DNA of 64,000 nt from Lineus longissimus. Its lineage: Eukaryota > Nemertea > Pilidiophora > Heteronemertea > Lineidae. Under the pieces are notes generated by a model. The model saw only the letters and a list, made by a program, of their open reading frames with translations. It did not search any database and was not told where the DNA came from. The stretch lies in the NCBI RefSeq assembly GCF_910592395.1, contig NC_088313.1, positions 4,902,501-4,966,500 on the forward strand. The letters are read 5' to 3'. How positions within the stretch are numbered: the first letter of the stretch is position 1; every line of letters starts with the position of its first letter. Positions 18,408 through 30,259 of this stretch are shown piece by piece. Both the position numbers and the translations under genes were made by a program.

Positions 18408-19397
18408 CAGTGTGTTTCAAAAAAAGGAAACCGAGATTAAATTGTTAATTTCTTGGACATGGCTAAATACTTTGGAAATTGGCAACCACTATTTATTACC
18501 TAGTGATGTCCTCTTTCTTATTTCACCAAGAAATCCAATTTACTGTCACCGATGACTGAGCACGAAACAGTTCAATTAGCCATGTCTGAACTGGTCTTGC
18601 ACCAGATACATGTAGATGTTTTGGTAATGAACCGTGTCTGCCTAGTGCAGGGCTTTTTTGAGCCTCCAAATTATGCAATCCTCTGCATCTTTTTTCATTG
18701 CACACTGCTTAAAAGTTGGAAAGGTTGCTCATTTTCTCCGACCAGCAAAATGCAGCTAGCAACTGAGCAGCGTGTGTTTGTCATAACAGTGTGGTTGAGG
18801 ACTGGAAGCCTCCAGCAAGTAGCAGATGCATTTGGTACAATCAACCACGAGATTAAATGGCCGCCAAGGTCCCCTGACCTCACCCCCTGTGGATTTTTTT
18901 TATGGGGACATCTTAAGAACCAAGTTTACAAGTCGCATCCACAAGATATCAATGACCTACGTGCCAGAATCGTCGCTGCAGTTGAGACCTTAAGAAGACA
19001 GAGAGACTTAATCAGGAATGCATTGAGAGCAATGAGAACCAGAGCTGAAGTTTGTGTTGAAAGGAATGAGGGGCATGTCGAAGGACACTGGAGTTAGGTT
19101 GAGACAGGAAGAAGAACCCAGATGTTAAATCAATGAATAAAATCTTTGCTAAGGGCACACTGGTCTTTCTTCTTTGTCGGAGTTACGTTACGGTAAATCT
19201 GGTGCAAGACCAGTTCTGACATGGTTGATTTAACTGCTTCGTGCTCTGTCATCTGTGACAGTAAATTGGATTTATTGGCGTCAAAAGAAAGAGGACATTA
19301 TTAGGTAATAAATGGTGATTGCCGATTTCGAAAATATTTAGCCATGTCCAAGAAATTAACAAGTTAATCTCGGTTTCCTTTTTTTTGAAACACACTG
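18408..19397 (+). mobile_element. Internally deleted Tc1/mariner-type transposon with ~200-bp TIRs
   Basis: 990 bp, with TA at 18406-18407 and 19398-19399. Left and right ends pair for about 200 bp (CAGTGTGTTTCAAAAAAAGG, ATTTCTTGGACATGGCTAAA, GAACTGGTCTTGCACCAGA near the inner edge). Between them is the remnant of a transposase (next entry). Long terminal repeats plus TA duplication put it in the IS630/Tc1/mariner superfamily. Confidence 0.9.
18750..19097 (+). pseudogene. Transposase remnant: N-terminal HTH joined to DDE C-terminus
   Basis: In one open frame, MQLATEQRVFVITVWLRTGS then LQQVADAF is the N-terminal helix-turn-helix of mariner-like transposases. It is followed directly by WPPRSPDLTPCGFFLWGHLK and RNALRAMRTRAEVCVERNEG, the end of the DDE catalytic domain. 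The middle, with the first catalytic aspartates, is deleted. In the PDLTPCGFF motif the expected third-catalytic Asp is Gly. It therefore cannot catalyse transposition but could in principle still be translated (frame open from 18552, inside the left TIR). Confidence 0.85.
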
Positions 19398-19399
19398 TA

Positions 19400-21996
19400 T
19401 TGCAAATATTATTGCATACCACAAGAGCTTCTTGGGTGCAAGCCTTTCAGGTTCTTTTTGTTGGGGCCTACTATAGCAAGACGTGTCAATAGAGATTAAT
19501 TTAGGTTGGGCTTTTTCTGATTTGATTTGCACAGCGCCGGGCTCAATACATTTTTGGCTTGTCATGGGTGTTGTTTGGCTTTTATTGACACTGGTGATAC
19601 TAGTAATATAACACTAATGCATTTAAACCACATGTTCAAGTGCACTCTGTGTCATTGAAAGGGGGTGACTCGATATGTATATATTCAGTTTTTTTCATTT
19701 TCTTTTTGTTAAAGTGTCATCTTTTGATAAATAATTGTCTAGACGTGCCAGCATAATTACAGTACATGTATTCTAAATCAGATTCTTCCCGATTTCTGGC
19801 TAATTTCATAAACAAAAAACAAACAAAATACATGTATCTCGAATTTGATTGTTGGAGTTGCATCATGTGATTATGGTTATAGGTTCAAATGAAAGAAAGG
19901 GTAACTGTTTTGTAGTGGTCGATCATTTTCTCAATTAACCATGACTATTATCAAGAATTCATAAAGTCTTTTTGAATTCTTGCTATTCACGTGATGCCAA
20001 CTAACCAATAAAAATGCGCTTTTTTGAATATCTCGGCTTTCCGAACTTTAACGAGTATCGCCGAGTACAGGCGAAGATGACGTCAAGTGAGAAGGGGATC
20101 AGATGACTTCATCACCCACTCAAAAGCTACATTGACCATCAGCTAATTCATCATAAATCCGTTTTGTTTCGGGCATTTCTCGGGGGCATTCCCATCATTA
20201 AGTTAATCACTAGGGGCACTGTACATGTACATGGACAGCGGTTCATCTGCCTAGATCCCATATGGATTTCTTTGTATCATGGAGATATGATTACATGTAC
20301 ATATAACAGAATTGGTGCGTAATAGGCCCAAAGAAAATTCTTCAAACCATAAACGCGTGTTATTTCTTTTTAATGAAAAGTTACCGTCCGACAATTTCCC
20401 AAACAAATCCCACACAGAGCATGCATTGACCTTAAAAATGGTTAGATTTCTTTTGGTATTTTCAGTCCACTTTAGGCTCACGTCAGCGCTCGGGATAACT
20501 TCTTCAGAACTGCAACCGGATTAGCCATACTAATCCACCTTGATTCAGACTATAGGTCGAGTTCTGCCCTTGAAAACGGACCAAATTTACTCGGGTCGGA
20601 AGACACGGTCCTAAAAATCCTTAAGGATTGCCGACCTGAACCCACCGATTGGTAGTATGACACGGAGGCCTGAACCTTTTTCCATGACTGCATGGGCAGG
20701 CTCCGAGGTGTTACACAGCGCGTGAGCCCATGCATGCAGTTTAACTCCTGGCTCGAGAACACACGATATGTGGAAACGTGAAAGAAAAAAAACAACTAAA
20801 AAAATAGAAGAAGCATAGTCTTTGAACGGTGATTCATCTCAAATTCTGGCCTAATGAAATATAACTGTCGGTACATAAAATTATCAAGAATCATTCATGC
20901 ACTAAACACAGTTTCATCGTAGATGGACACTGACCCTTCAACAGCCTACCCCTTACAAGATAACTCACGTCATCATTAAACGCGAACGCCACTAATAAAC
21001 TTGATAAATGTTTGGTACCTTTGCTATTGAAAAGGGAACTGATTAATCAGTTATACCAAAAAATATATGGCGAGGTTATATATATTTTTGGTTAACATCT
21101 ACACGTATGTGGTATACGTTACGACCATTCCGATCGAATTCTTTTAGCATATAGTTCACGATGTCGAACTGAAACAGAAGAAATGCATTACATGTACGTG
21201 TATAAGCCTACATGTATGTCATACCCAGTCGTGGAAGATATTATGTTTCTGTATAATTTTTCAGTTGCGAAAGCAATGCATGATATCATGCGGAGTCTTT
21301 TTAATATACTTATATTCAACAATAACAAAACCTAAACCATGAACCTATACATGAAGGCATGGAAACCGCAAATTACCTAATTGAAAATAAAATGTACATT
21401 TAACACGTTTTTCCTCTTCCTGAAGATAACCAACTTCGATGTCGGAATGCATTACGGTATTGGATATGCCGGCTTTTTTGGTTTTTAATGCAAATATGGC
21501 TTCCATACAGTAGGAACGAGTCTACTGCTCCAAACAGGATTAGTGATTAAACCGCAGTAAACACTTCACCAGAACAGAGTCTAACCACCTGAAATTCGCA
21601 AGCTACATGTACTGTACATGAAAGTCAAACCGCCTTGCTGCACTGACGAAAATAATGAGAAGAGGACAGCTTTAGCGTGACAGTACATGTGGCAGTGCAT
21701 TATGGCGACTAGACAGTCCTTAATCTCACGCACAAGTTGTATACATTACCTTTAATAATTATGATGGCCGTATATTGGTCTTTAAAGATTTGCCACTGCA
21801 CGCTAATTTCTAATCGATTATGTCTGCGGTAGTCTAGTCTTTCAAGACTCTGGTCGAGTATTCTCCAAATCAAGTCCTTTGCTTTGTCTGTCATGAAGCC
21901 TATACCACCTGGCTTCGGCCTTGGCTTTCCCTTTTGCATGTTTTGATGTTGGAAAACTTCAATACGAAGTATTGTACATGTACAGCATATGAATCA
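19400..21996. other. No gene seen
   Basis: Short ORFs only. Repeated ACATGTA words but no structured element recognised. Confidence 0.55.
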
Positions 21997-22165
21997 GGGT
22001 AAATTAGACAACGGTATTTTAGACAAAGTAAATTAGACAATGGTATAAACAATAGTCATTTTAGACCATGGTAGATTAGAAAATGGTAATGTTGACAATG
22101 GTCATTTTAGACAATGGTAAATTAGACAATGATACATGTAAACTAGACATAAGGATAGGTAAATT
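21997..22165. repeat. Degenerate short tandem array (AAATTAGACAATGGT-like)
   Basis: At least eight loose copies of TTAGACAATGGTA-like units with TTTTAGAC and GTTGACAATGG variants. Period varies between about 13 and 22 bp. Confidence 0.7.
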
Positions 22166-22800
22166 AGATCTAAACGTAACCCTATTCCTAACCCTCAACT
22201 TTACCTAAGATCATGCATAAATTGCATGCATTTAGTTATCAAATCAGAACTCGTTCTACTATAGTATAACCATGGCGCACCCTGTATACATGCCATGAAA
22301 AGCCAATTTAGTTTCATGATATGAACATACACGTACTAACAAGGTTCGGTTTCTGGGGTTGGTTTTCCATTTCATGAAGTTAGTTTCAAGATGAAATATT
22401 GAATTCTAAGAATTTATAGAATCAATGATCTGTTTCTCATGGAATAATCGATTTTCCTATTAGCTTTCGATGATTTCCGGCGATGCAGACAGCATTGCAT
22501 CCAAGGTCGAATCCGTACTAGCTGTTATGACTGTCATAAATTTACGCGAAGACACGGTGCAAAAATAGTCCAATGCGTGCAGGCCCGAGGCTAGCCTTTA
22601 GGTGATGCCCCTCAAATAACCTCTAAAGCTACGGTCCTGTGATGGCAAGACCGTCTTGTACTAGTCATCTCATCATCATCAGCAACAGGAAAGGTATCGT
22701 GTAGTCTTGGTGATATCAGACAACGACCAGAATACTACATTATGATTTGGATTATCTTCCCCTGTTAATACAAAGATATATTTACTCTTTTTGGAGTTAT

Positions 22801-22802
22801 AT

Positions 22803-22843
<41 letters not shown>

Positions 22844-23541
22844 TACCGGCGTCGTAACCCTATTGGAGTTTGCCAGAGGTTTATGGCGTACACTGTATAC
22901 AGGGTGGTGCAGAAAAAAAGCAACCGGATACTTCCACTACCAGGGGTTAAAACAATTTATATCATTGGATGGGGAATCTTTCCAGGAGAGGAATGATAAA
23001 AAGATCGACCGATTCGGTTCAGTATAGTTTTTGGTGTAGAGCGTATTTTGTGAAGCACAGACAGGCTTCATTCGCGTTTAGGAAAAGTCGAACTGTGCCA
23101 GTAATTTGAACTTAGTAAGTATGTGGATGAAATGTTAGGTAATAATACTGATATGAGATAATGTCGACAAGGCTTCTAGTGACCATTTACAACTGAGTAG
23201 AGGTCGTGCTAGTGTGGCCAGGCGTCAGCACACCACAGAGATGTTTGTAACCTACAACAGAAGCGTTGTGTTTTTCTGCATTGAACCCGGCTTAGGGACT
23301 CCAACCTTGCTTCACAAAAACGTCTCTACAACAAAAACTACCAAACGGAATCGGTCGATCTTGGTATCATTCTTCTTCTTGAAAGATTCCCTATCCACTG
23401 GTATCAACCCCCTGGTAGTGGAAGTATCCGGTTGCGTTTTTTCTGGACCACCCTGCATATATAAAAAAAGGCTAGGCCTACTGCCCACCTATGTTAGATC
23501 TTTTTATACATGTACTTGCACTGGTATAGGCACTCAGGTTC
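22801..23541 (-). mobile_element. SINE family 2, minus-strand copy split by a MITE
   Basis: The tail (ATC)n at 22804-22843, then the reverse complement of the family 2 3' end (ACCGGCGTCGTAACCCTATT), runs to about 22897. The SINE resumes after the 22900-23455 insertion with CTACTGCCCACCTATGTTAG and GGCACTCAGGTTC up to 23541, matching 41500-41555. The head is missing or lies beyond the next element. Confidence 0.8.
22900..23455. mobile_element. Mariner-like MITE (556 bp)
   Basis: About 115-bp imperfect terminal inverted repeats: CAGGGTGGTGCAGAAAAAAA at the left, and CAGGGTGGTCCAGAAAAAAC when the right end is reverse-complemented, continuing through GCAACCGGATACTTCCACTA, GGGAATCTTTC and GATCGACCGATT. 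TA precedes the left end; the right flank reads CA, so one side has mutated. CAGGG ends and a TA site fit Tc1/mariner. No transposase ORF in the core. Confidence 0.85.
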
Positions 23542-23542
23542 T

Positions 23543-23698
23543 AACACTAGTGTCCAGTGCCAAATCGTCGGAGCCAATCAGATTGATGGGTTAGGGGTTA
23601 GGGTTAGGGTTAGGGTTAGGGTTAGGGTTAGGGTTAGACATATATTAGTGTATATCATACATGCAATACCCGTCCGAAGATTTGGCACGCGACGGACA
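23543..23698. mobile_element. MITE with telomere-like (TTAGGG)n core, copy 1
   Basis: Inverted ends: GTGCCAAATCGTCGGAGCC at the left and, reverse-complemented from the right, GTCCGTCGCGTGCCAAATCT. Between them sit about eight TTAGGG units (23588-23636), then ATATTAGTGTATATCATAC. Nearly the same arrangement occurs at 55323-55487. It lies directly against the split SINE and probably also inserted in it, since CAAGGGATCATGC after it resembles the next SINE segment. Confidence 0.85.
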
Positions 23699-24765
23699 TC
23701 CTAGCAAGGACAACAAGGGATCATGCTATAGGCCTACTCAGTCAAAGCAATTTGAGGTACACGCGCATGTAAAACTGTTTGTCGTGTACTTTCGAATCTT
23801 CACTTATTTACCACCTGTCTATGCTTACTTTACATGTAACTAAAGCAACTTTTTCTTGACCAGTGTCCTTCATTGTACAAACATGCGTATTGAGCAATTT
23901 AATGTACACGCTACAGCATATACTGACAGTCAGATCAACGCCATATTTTAAAATTTCTGGAACTTTTCCGATTTTCGGCGAACAGGTAGATATTAAAGAT
24001 CACTGCTGCGTGCCATGATGAAATATAATACTAGTCTTCTCACTACTCTTATATTCTCACAACGGTTGGAGTTTTGATAAATAATTTGCGATTACTTTGC
24101 AATCTTGTTGCAAATGTGATGACCGAGATCGCCAAATGTCCACTGCAGTATACCTTCCATTATTTTACGTGTGTTGCCAGTCGGTGTGTTCGGGGGCTAT
24201 TGAGATCTTATTTCCACGTGCCTGTGCCAATACCTCTACAGGATAACGGCAGGACACTAATGGTCGAGTGACATTCAAAAGGGTTTTCAACAATAGCGAT
24301 ATTCTTCAAAGTGGTTCTCATTATCAAAGAGGATTTTGGTGAATACAGAGACATGAATAAAGTACTAAATTTCGCTTGTTGTGATATTTAGCAAGGCATG
24401 TCAAATGTATCTTGGCCCTCAAGCCTTGGATCCACTCCCGTTAATAGCATCCCGCGGAGTTACTATTTATAGCTCACAAGGTCATTTGCATAAGATATTG
24501 ATGACGTTTTAGTCACGTGACAGTCGGACATCGACACTTATTTCTACGCATTTGAGCTTATTTCAAAGTCAATTATCTTTGACCCTGCATTGTTTTTAGC
24601 ATGAATGATACCATAGAGTCAGAGAGAGAAATATTCAGAACAATTATGTAGTATTTCCAACACTCGGACATGTGCCAGATTGAATCTAACTGCTCTAGTT
24701 AGAAAGCCTGAATCCATTACGGAACCGCATGTTTGTCCGACATTGCCTGTAATTCAGCGATGGGG

Positions 24766-24781
24766 AAATAGAGGGCAGCAG
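24766..24781 (+). promoter_or_regulatory. CTCF-core-like motif
   Basis: AAATAGAGGGCAGCAG resembles the CTCF core, and its flank (TGGGGAAATAGAGGGC) closely resembles that of the motif at 2152. Confidence 0.25.
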
Positions 24782-25376
24782 CTGCAGTGACGTCATCTCC
24801 GCGGAATGCTATTCAAAGCTATCTCAAAGTTAGTTCTCTATGCCTAAGTTGAGTTGTACTACGATTGAATAATATATTCTTCTTACCAGCATAAGAATTG
24901 TACAGCGAGGCCAGGGAATTCATTACAGCTTCCTGCTTCTTCTTTAATTTCTGCGTTCGGAGATATTATCTGCAACCTGTCACAATTACATTGGACACTC
25001 GAGCAGGTTTACAATCTTCTAACCTTGCTTGCCATCACTGCAAATCGCGCCTTTGGGAAATCCAGGTATATTAGACCAAATGAAATGTTTACCCTGTAAT
25101 AGTCTGCAGAAATTGGCTATTTTCACGCTGCCATTTCGCACGACGAACCTAATTTGCGGTATCATGAACTTAACATTGAACACTTCTAATACAATTAATT
25201 TTGGATGGCTTACGTTTACTGTTTAATAATAAAGTCAGTGTTACAGATATTCTAATGGAATTATTGTTCCATCGGGCTCTAGTGGATACTAACAGTTAGA
25301 GAGTCTTTATACCCATATATTTAAATCTTCCTGAAAAGTGCAAGGGCTGCAATAACTGCTTCCTGTCCCTTTCTAG

Positions 25377-25519
25377 CTGAGCACAATAACCAGTCAGCCT
25401 CCTCGTTCCAAGTCATTGCGCCTCCGCCAATTCCTGAAGCACTGTTGGATCGTAGCTACCGGAGCGACCGACCACGCAAATATTACGAGATTTCGCAGGG
25501 AGGCGTGCGGTTTACCAGG
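25377..25519 (+). other. Candidate coding exon of unknown gene
   Basis: After a pyrimidine-rich acceptor (CCCTTTCTAG, ends 25376) a G+C-richer segment reads EHNNQSASSFQVIAPPPIPE, ALLDRSYRSDRPRKYYEIS and QGGVRFTR in one frame, then GTTTAA as a weak donor. The composition and proline/arginine-rich reading look coding, but I recognise no family and see no partner exon. Reading through the donor gives a stop after seven more residues. Confidence 0.25.
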
Positions 25520-28500
25520 TTTAATAATCAGTGTTGCAATTGAAAGCCATTAAATTACTGCTGTCATTGCTGTGTTGCGGGGAAAGAGATTCCGTGGGGC
25601 ATAAATAAAGTACATTTGTCCCAAATATTGGTCATTTGTAGACAAAGTCATAACCAGAATGTAGGGAGAAGTTTGCTTTGGGGTGTCGTCCATGGATACG
25701 AGACAATTCTAATCGAACATATTCAAATTCAAACAATACATCTCGCTGACACAAAAAGAATATCTCTGTGACATTTCTTTCACAAACAATTCTGTCGTAT
25801 CCTCATCCCAGTAAACATCTGCTCCCTCGGTAGACTGAGTCTTCGAGATTCTTTGGGAAGCCAAGTGATCTTCTCCTTGAGGCAGAGACTTGCACAGTTA
25901 CGGAACTCAATCTGATTCGATAAAAATATTCTTTAACAAAGCATGAGCACACTGCCGACTGTACTGTGAGATAGTAGCTATACCTAGCTATCTGCAACTT
26001 CTTGTGACTTAATCTTAATACCCCCCTCTTGTTCCTGCCTATATGTTAAGTTTCTTTACGTACATGTAAAACATTATCATCGCCGCCTTTTCGTCAGTAG
26101 AGGTATTTAAAAGATGTCATCCACGTGGGTGACAATGGCTAGGCAACGAGGTGGTTAACCCTCTTAGGAAATGCCTATATACAGTATATCACCCCTTAAG
26201 CTTGCCGGTTTTTGTGTTAAGCTTTCGTGCTGATTAGATGAGAACTGAAAAGGCCTATCCTACTGGGATTGGCATTCCAATTGTGCGATGACTTTATCCA
26301 AAGTAAAGTACTTTTTTATTTGTAACTATCGCGTTGAAAAAGCTCTCAGGCACGAGGACTGGCGGGTTAGAAAAACATTAAGAAGCAGAACTGTACCTGT
26401 ACTTCCGAAACGGGGGCATTCTTCTGGCGCATATTGGCCTAGGCCTACATATAGCAATTTGCATGGAATATCACCAAAAAGAATGAAAGCCTCAAAAGAA
26501 TGTTCGTGTGGTACATTCGAAGGGTCATAATGTTCGCATTCCTTGATTTTGTTTTGGCAAGATGGCCCGGAGTAACCTCAGGTTTACATGGAGGAGTTCC
26601 TATCCCCATCTTGTAACTTCTTCTCTTTTTAACAGGTCTGTATAGCCCAAGAATACATCACGTGTATCTTCCACTGCTTCTTTTCCTTACTTTTACTTTA
26701 GCACGCACGATGCAGTTGCTGAACACCAGTAAAAACAATTAGTGGTGTCACAAGGTTATATTCCTGAGCCCATCGGATGCAAACGGAGTTACAGTCTTTA
26801 GGCAAAGCATCAGCGAAAATTCGTCACAATAAAGTAATCGGCAACCAGTTAAATATATGCCTATACGTACATGTAGGTCTATTTTTCATTATTGCTGCGC
26901 ATTTAGCTGATTCTAGTCCCATAAAGAGTTTTTGGTACCACACGCTAATGAAGGTGGTAAAATTGGAATAATTGGACTATCGCTTCTTTGACGCACACCA
27001 CAGGTGATAGCTGGTACGGGTACACGAATAAAAAAATAATACACTTAAATCTATACCACTGTTAAACCGTAGTGGCCAATGCTCTTTTTGCCCCGATCAT
27101 CCTCCACAGTTCCCTATAGTAATCTTCTCCGTAATTTCAGTGCCTCATGATTGTCATCGATTCTACAACTTGTCAAAGTTGCTTTCAACGCAAATATCAA
27201 TCTCACTTAAGACACTGTATCAAATCAACAAATAGCCCTGCTTGTTCACTGTGAGGGAAACTGAGTGCAGCAGCACGAAAGGAGAGCCCAATACGTATTA
27301 ATCTGAAAAAGAAACAACTTAGCGTAAAACTGCGTTCATTTGTCTCGTACGTAATCTATCTAAAAGGTTTTTCTATCAATAAAACCTTTTTAAGATGGAC
27401 GTGAATCTGATTCATTTCGGATTAGACATGATAGATTTGGATGGTTATAACCGTAATTTGGACATATCACATGAAGATGCCTTCAGTAAGTTTTCATTAC
27501 ATCAAGATTGTTTTTTTACTAAATTAATCTATGCTTTAACAACGATACCATTCCTTACTGATTTTACTAATGCTTCCATCGGAAAATGGATGCACACAAT
27601 GTTATCAGGTTTGGTCTTTTGGTCCTTTTTTGCTATTTATTCCAAAACACATGCGCTTGAGGGAAGTTTTCCCCCAAACACAAGCCATTGAAGCATACGT
27701 GTATTGTATATCATTATAGTAGTTACAACTTAAAGTTACATCATTCAATGTGCTAAACGTAGGAGTACGTTTAGTTGCTGCATGTTGTGCAGACGATACC
27801 AGATCGGATGTTAACTTATTTTTGTTTAAACAATATACATGCAATAGGCACGATCAGCAAACACAGTTGATACCACCTTGCTCTTCAGTTTCACGTACAT
27901 GTAATGCGTCATTGCACCTATACATGTAATCAAGCGTGGCTTATAAACAACTCTGTAACACGAAAGGACGACATGTTTGTTTAACCAAAATTTTATCCTC
28001 AAATCTTAGTGGTTTACAGTACACTCCGCTCTCAATATTTAATTTGTTTCATATACAGTATATTATGACGTAAAAGTGAAAAACCTGATTCTCAGGAAGC
28101 CATAATTTTGGTACATGTACATGCAAGATGTAACCTGGACCCCGAAACGTGTGTGCAACCTATTTGTGTTGTAATGTACGGGGATCTGCCACGGATTCCA
28201 TTGGCAGTCATTATTATCCGAATTGGCTATCAACCACACCGCGGACTGAGAATAACCTTTTTAAGATTCAGCTCGACCTCTCCCATCATATTTATCATCA
28301 TGTCATGCATCACGAACTAGTCATAATAAAATAGCCATTACGTTAAAATGATTGATGGTCATCGAATGGGTCCAAGAATTGATCCCTGGGGTACTCCACT
28401 AATAGTTTCAATACTGAGCTTGCAAATATGAATCGATACTGATATATATATATACACTATGAGTAATGGTCTTTAACACGTACCATATGTTGTGTATTTC

Positions 28501-28983
28501 GCCTGTACTCAACTAATTGAACACCTTTTAAATAGAAGCAAGGTTTAGCAGGGACATCGGCATCCTCCCCTTGCATGACCGAGACCTATTTGATGATGTC
28601 GCTCCATCCCCGATTGCATTGGCCTTCATATCAATAGTCCTTTGGCGCCTCTATAGTCACGCGAAAGTTTGAGATCGAATAGTGCAAGAACATTTTGGTC
28701 GAAACTACATGTATATGCTTCAAACGATGTTACTTGCCCTGAGACAGGTACATGACTATATCTGTGGCTATCTTTCGGTCCAATTACTATGTGTGAAATA
28801 AACATGGTGGCCAATATGGCAGAGAGAATATTATGCTTGAACATTATGTCTTGTTTGAGAATGGGGCACCAGGACGGCCAGTAACGGTATATTCTTGACA
28901 CTCTATATCTGTGAGCATTAGGTCAGACAAAGACAGAACTGGTCTGCTAGCTGACATCTAAGGTCGCACAAAGACAATCCTTT

Positions 28984-29189
28984 TTATTTGTTTTCTTCTG
29001 TCTCGGAGAATCCTTTTCCATACTCCGCTATCGGTGCATGCTGTAGGTAGCCCTCAGCCAGCGCGTCGAGCCACCTCGAAATGCTTGCAACCTTTGATAT
29101 GAGCCGGTTGGGTGAACCCGTTGGCCTCTCTTCCACCGGCCCTGCGGCATTGCGAGGAAGGAAGGAGTCCCCTGTCATATCTGTGTGTA
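28984..29189 (-). other. Candidate 3'-terminal coding exon of unknown gene
   Basis: On the minus strand an acceptor-like ACACACAG (29190-29197) is followed by a frame reading TGDSFLPRNAAGPVEERPTG, RLISKVASISRWLDALAEG and APIAEYGKGFSETEENK, then TAA. G+C content is clearly above the surroundings. No signal peptide or family recognised; upstream exons would lie beyond 29.2 kb on the minus strand and I could not find them. Confidence 0.3.
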
Positions 29190-29781
29190 AATGCTTATTA
29201 AGTTAACAGCAACAGGTTTTAGGCGACAATTAAGAAGTACACATTGAGCAGTGCAAATCGATTGATTTCATGGCATCACAGTAATTTTGGTCATTGTTTC
29301 TCTGTATAACATCACTACCAGCGTAAGACCGATGTATATCAGTTGTATCATGTTTTATTGACTGAATTACTTAATATACCGCGTTTCCTAAGTTTCTTCA
29401 TCAGCAGTAATTGTCAAGGCGGACATTGTCTGATGTATCATTGGAAAGACACTATAGATGGGAGGAAAAGGTGCACATTGACAGTGTCTTAAATTTGAAA
29501 GCTTATTATCATATTCTCCTAGTTAGAAATGAACTACATATTGGATTAAAATATTATGTGTGTTGAGATTCTCGTAACATTATTGCGGAATTCCCATTCA
29601 GGGAATCCTCTGCGAAAAACCTTTCAAAACTTTTTTAGATTGGGGGCAAATTAAGTGGAAATTTACTTATATAAGGTATACATGCACTACTACGATACAT
29701 TGCTCGTAATAGATTGGTGCAAATAACACCAGGCCAACTCGGCGAACATTCTCCAGCCCCTTTCGTGAGTGTCAGGTATTA

Positions 29782-30259
29782 GCGAGTTTCCGCATCGCTT
29801 ACGATTACGATTACGATTACGATTTGTGTTTGACGTCATCGATTTTTGGTGCTACGTCGTCCCCAGCGAAATCGTCGATGGTACTTTCGTCTCGTTCTTA
29901 CGAGGATTCCGGCTGATCTTCGGAAGTAGAAAAACGATTACATGGATTAGCGAAAAGCCTATTTTCCACGCTACATATCAAATTCAAGGTGAAATATTCA
30001 TTGAAGAATACTTTAGAACATATCTGTCAAACATAGGAACTGCATTTAATGTGATCAACGGCGATTTTGATCATGTTTTAGCGCCGAGAAAAGTTCACCC
30101 AGAGCATGAGAGCAGAGTATAGGGCCTATACTATAGTACACCAAGTCGTTGGTGTGAATGCGGAAACAAAATTTCTGGTTCATGCCGGTTTGAGAGTATT
30201 ACGATTACGACTTTGAAATCGTAATCGTAATCGTAATCGTGAGCGATGCGGAAACTCCC
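29782..30259. mobile_element. Inverted-repeat element with (TTACGA)n TIRs
   Basis: 478 bp. Ends pair as GCGAGTTTCCGCATCGCTTA at the left and, inverted, GGGAGTTTCCGCATCGCTCA, each running into four TTACGA/TCGTAA units. TATTA flanks both sides (29777-29781, 30260-30264). An ORF of 117 codons (29769-30122) crosses the left end and has no family I recognise. Confidence 0.75.

Larger units (their letters stand above)
23745..29776. other. No confident gene seen
   Basis: Holds the two candidate exons at 25377 (+) and 28984 (-). The remainder shows no repeat or domain that I recognise. Confidence 0.5.

Noticed and set aside
23588-23636. True chromosome end or fusion point
   Set aside because: The TTAGGG run is short, inside inverted ends, and occurs twice in the same frame.
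29769-30122. Protein gene (117 codons)
   Set aside because: The ORF begins in an inverted-repeat tip and its first 20 residues are the translated TTACGA array; no family recognised.
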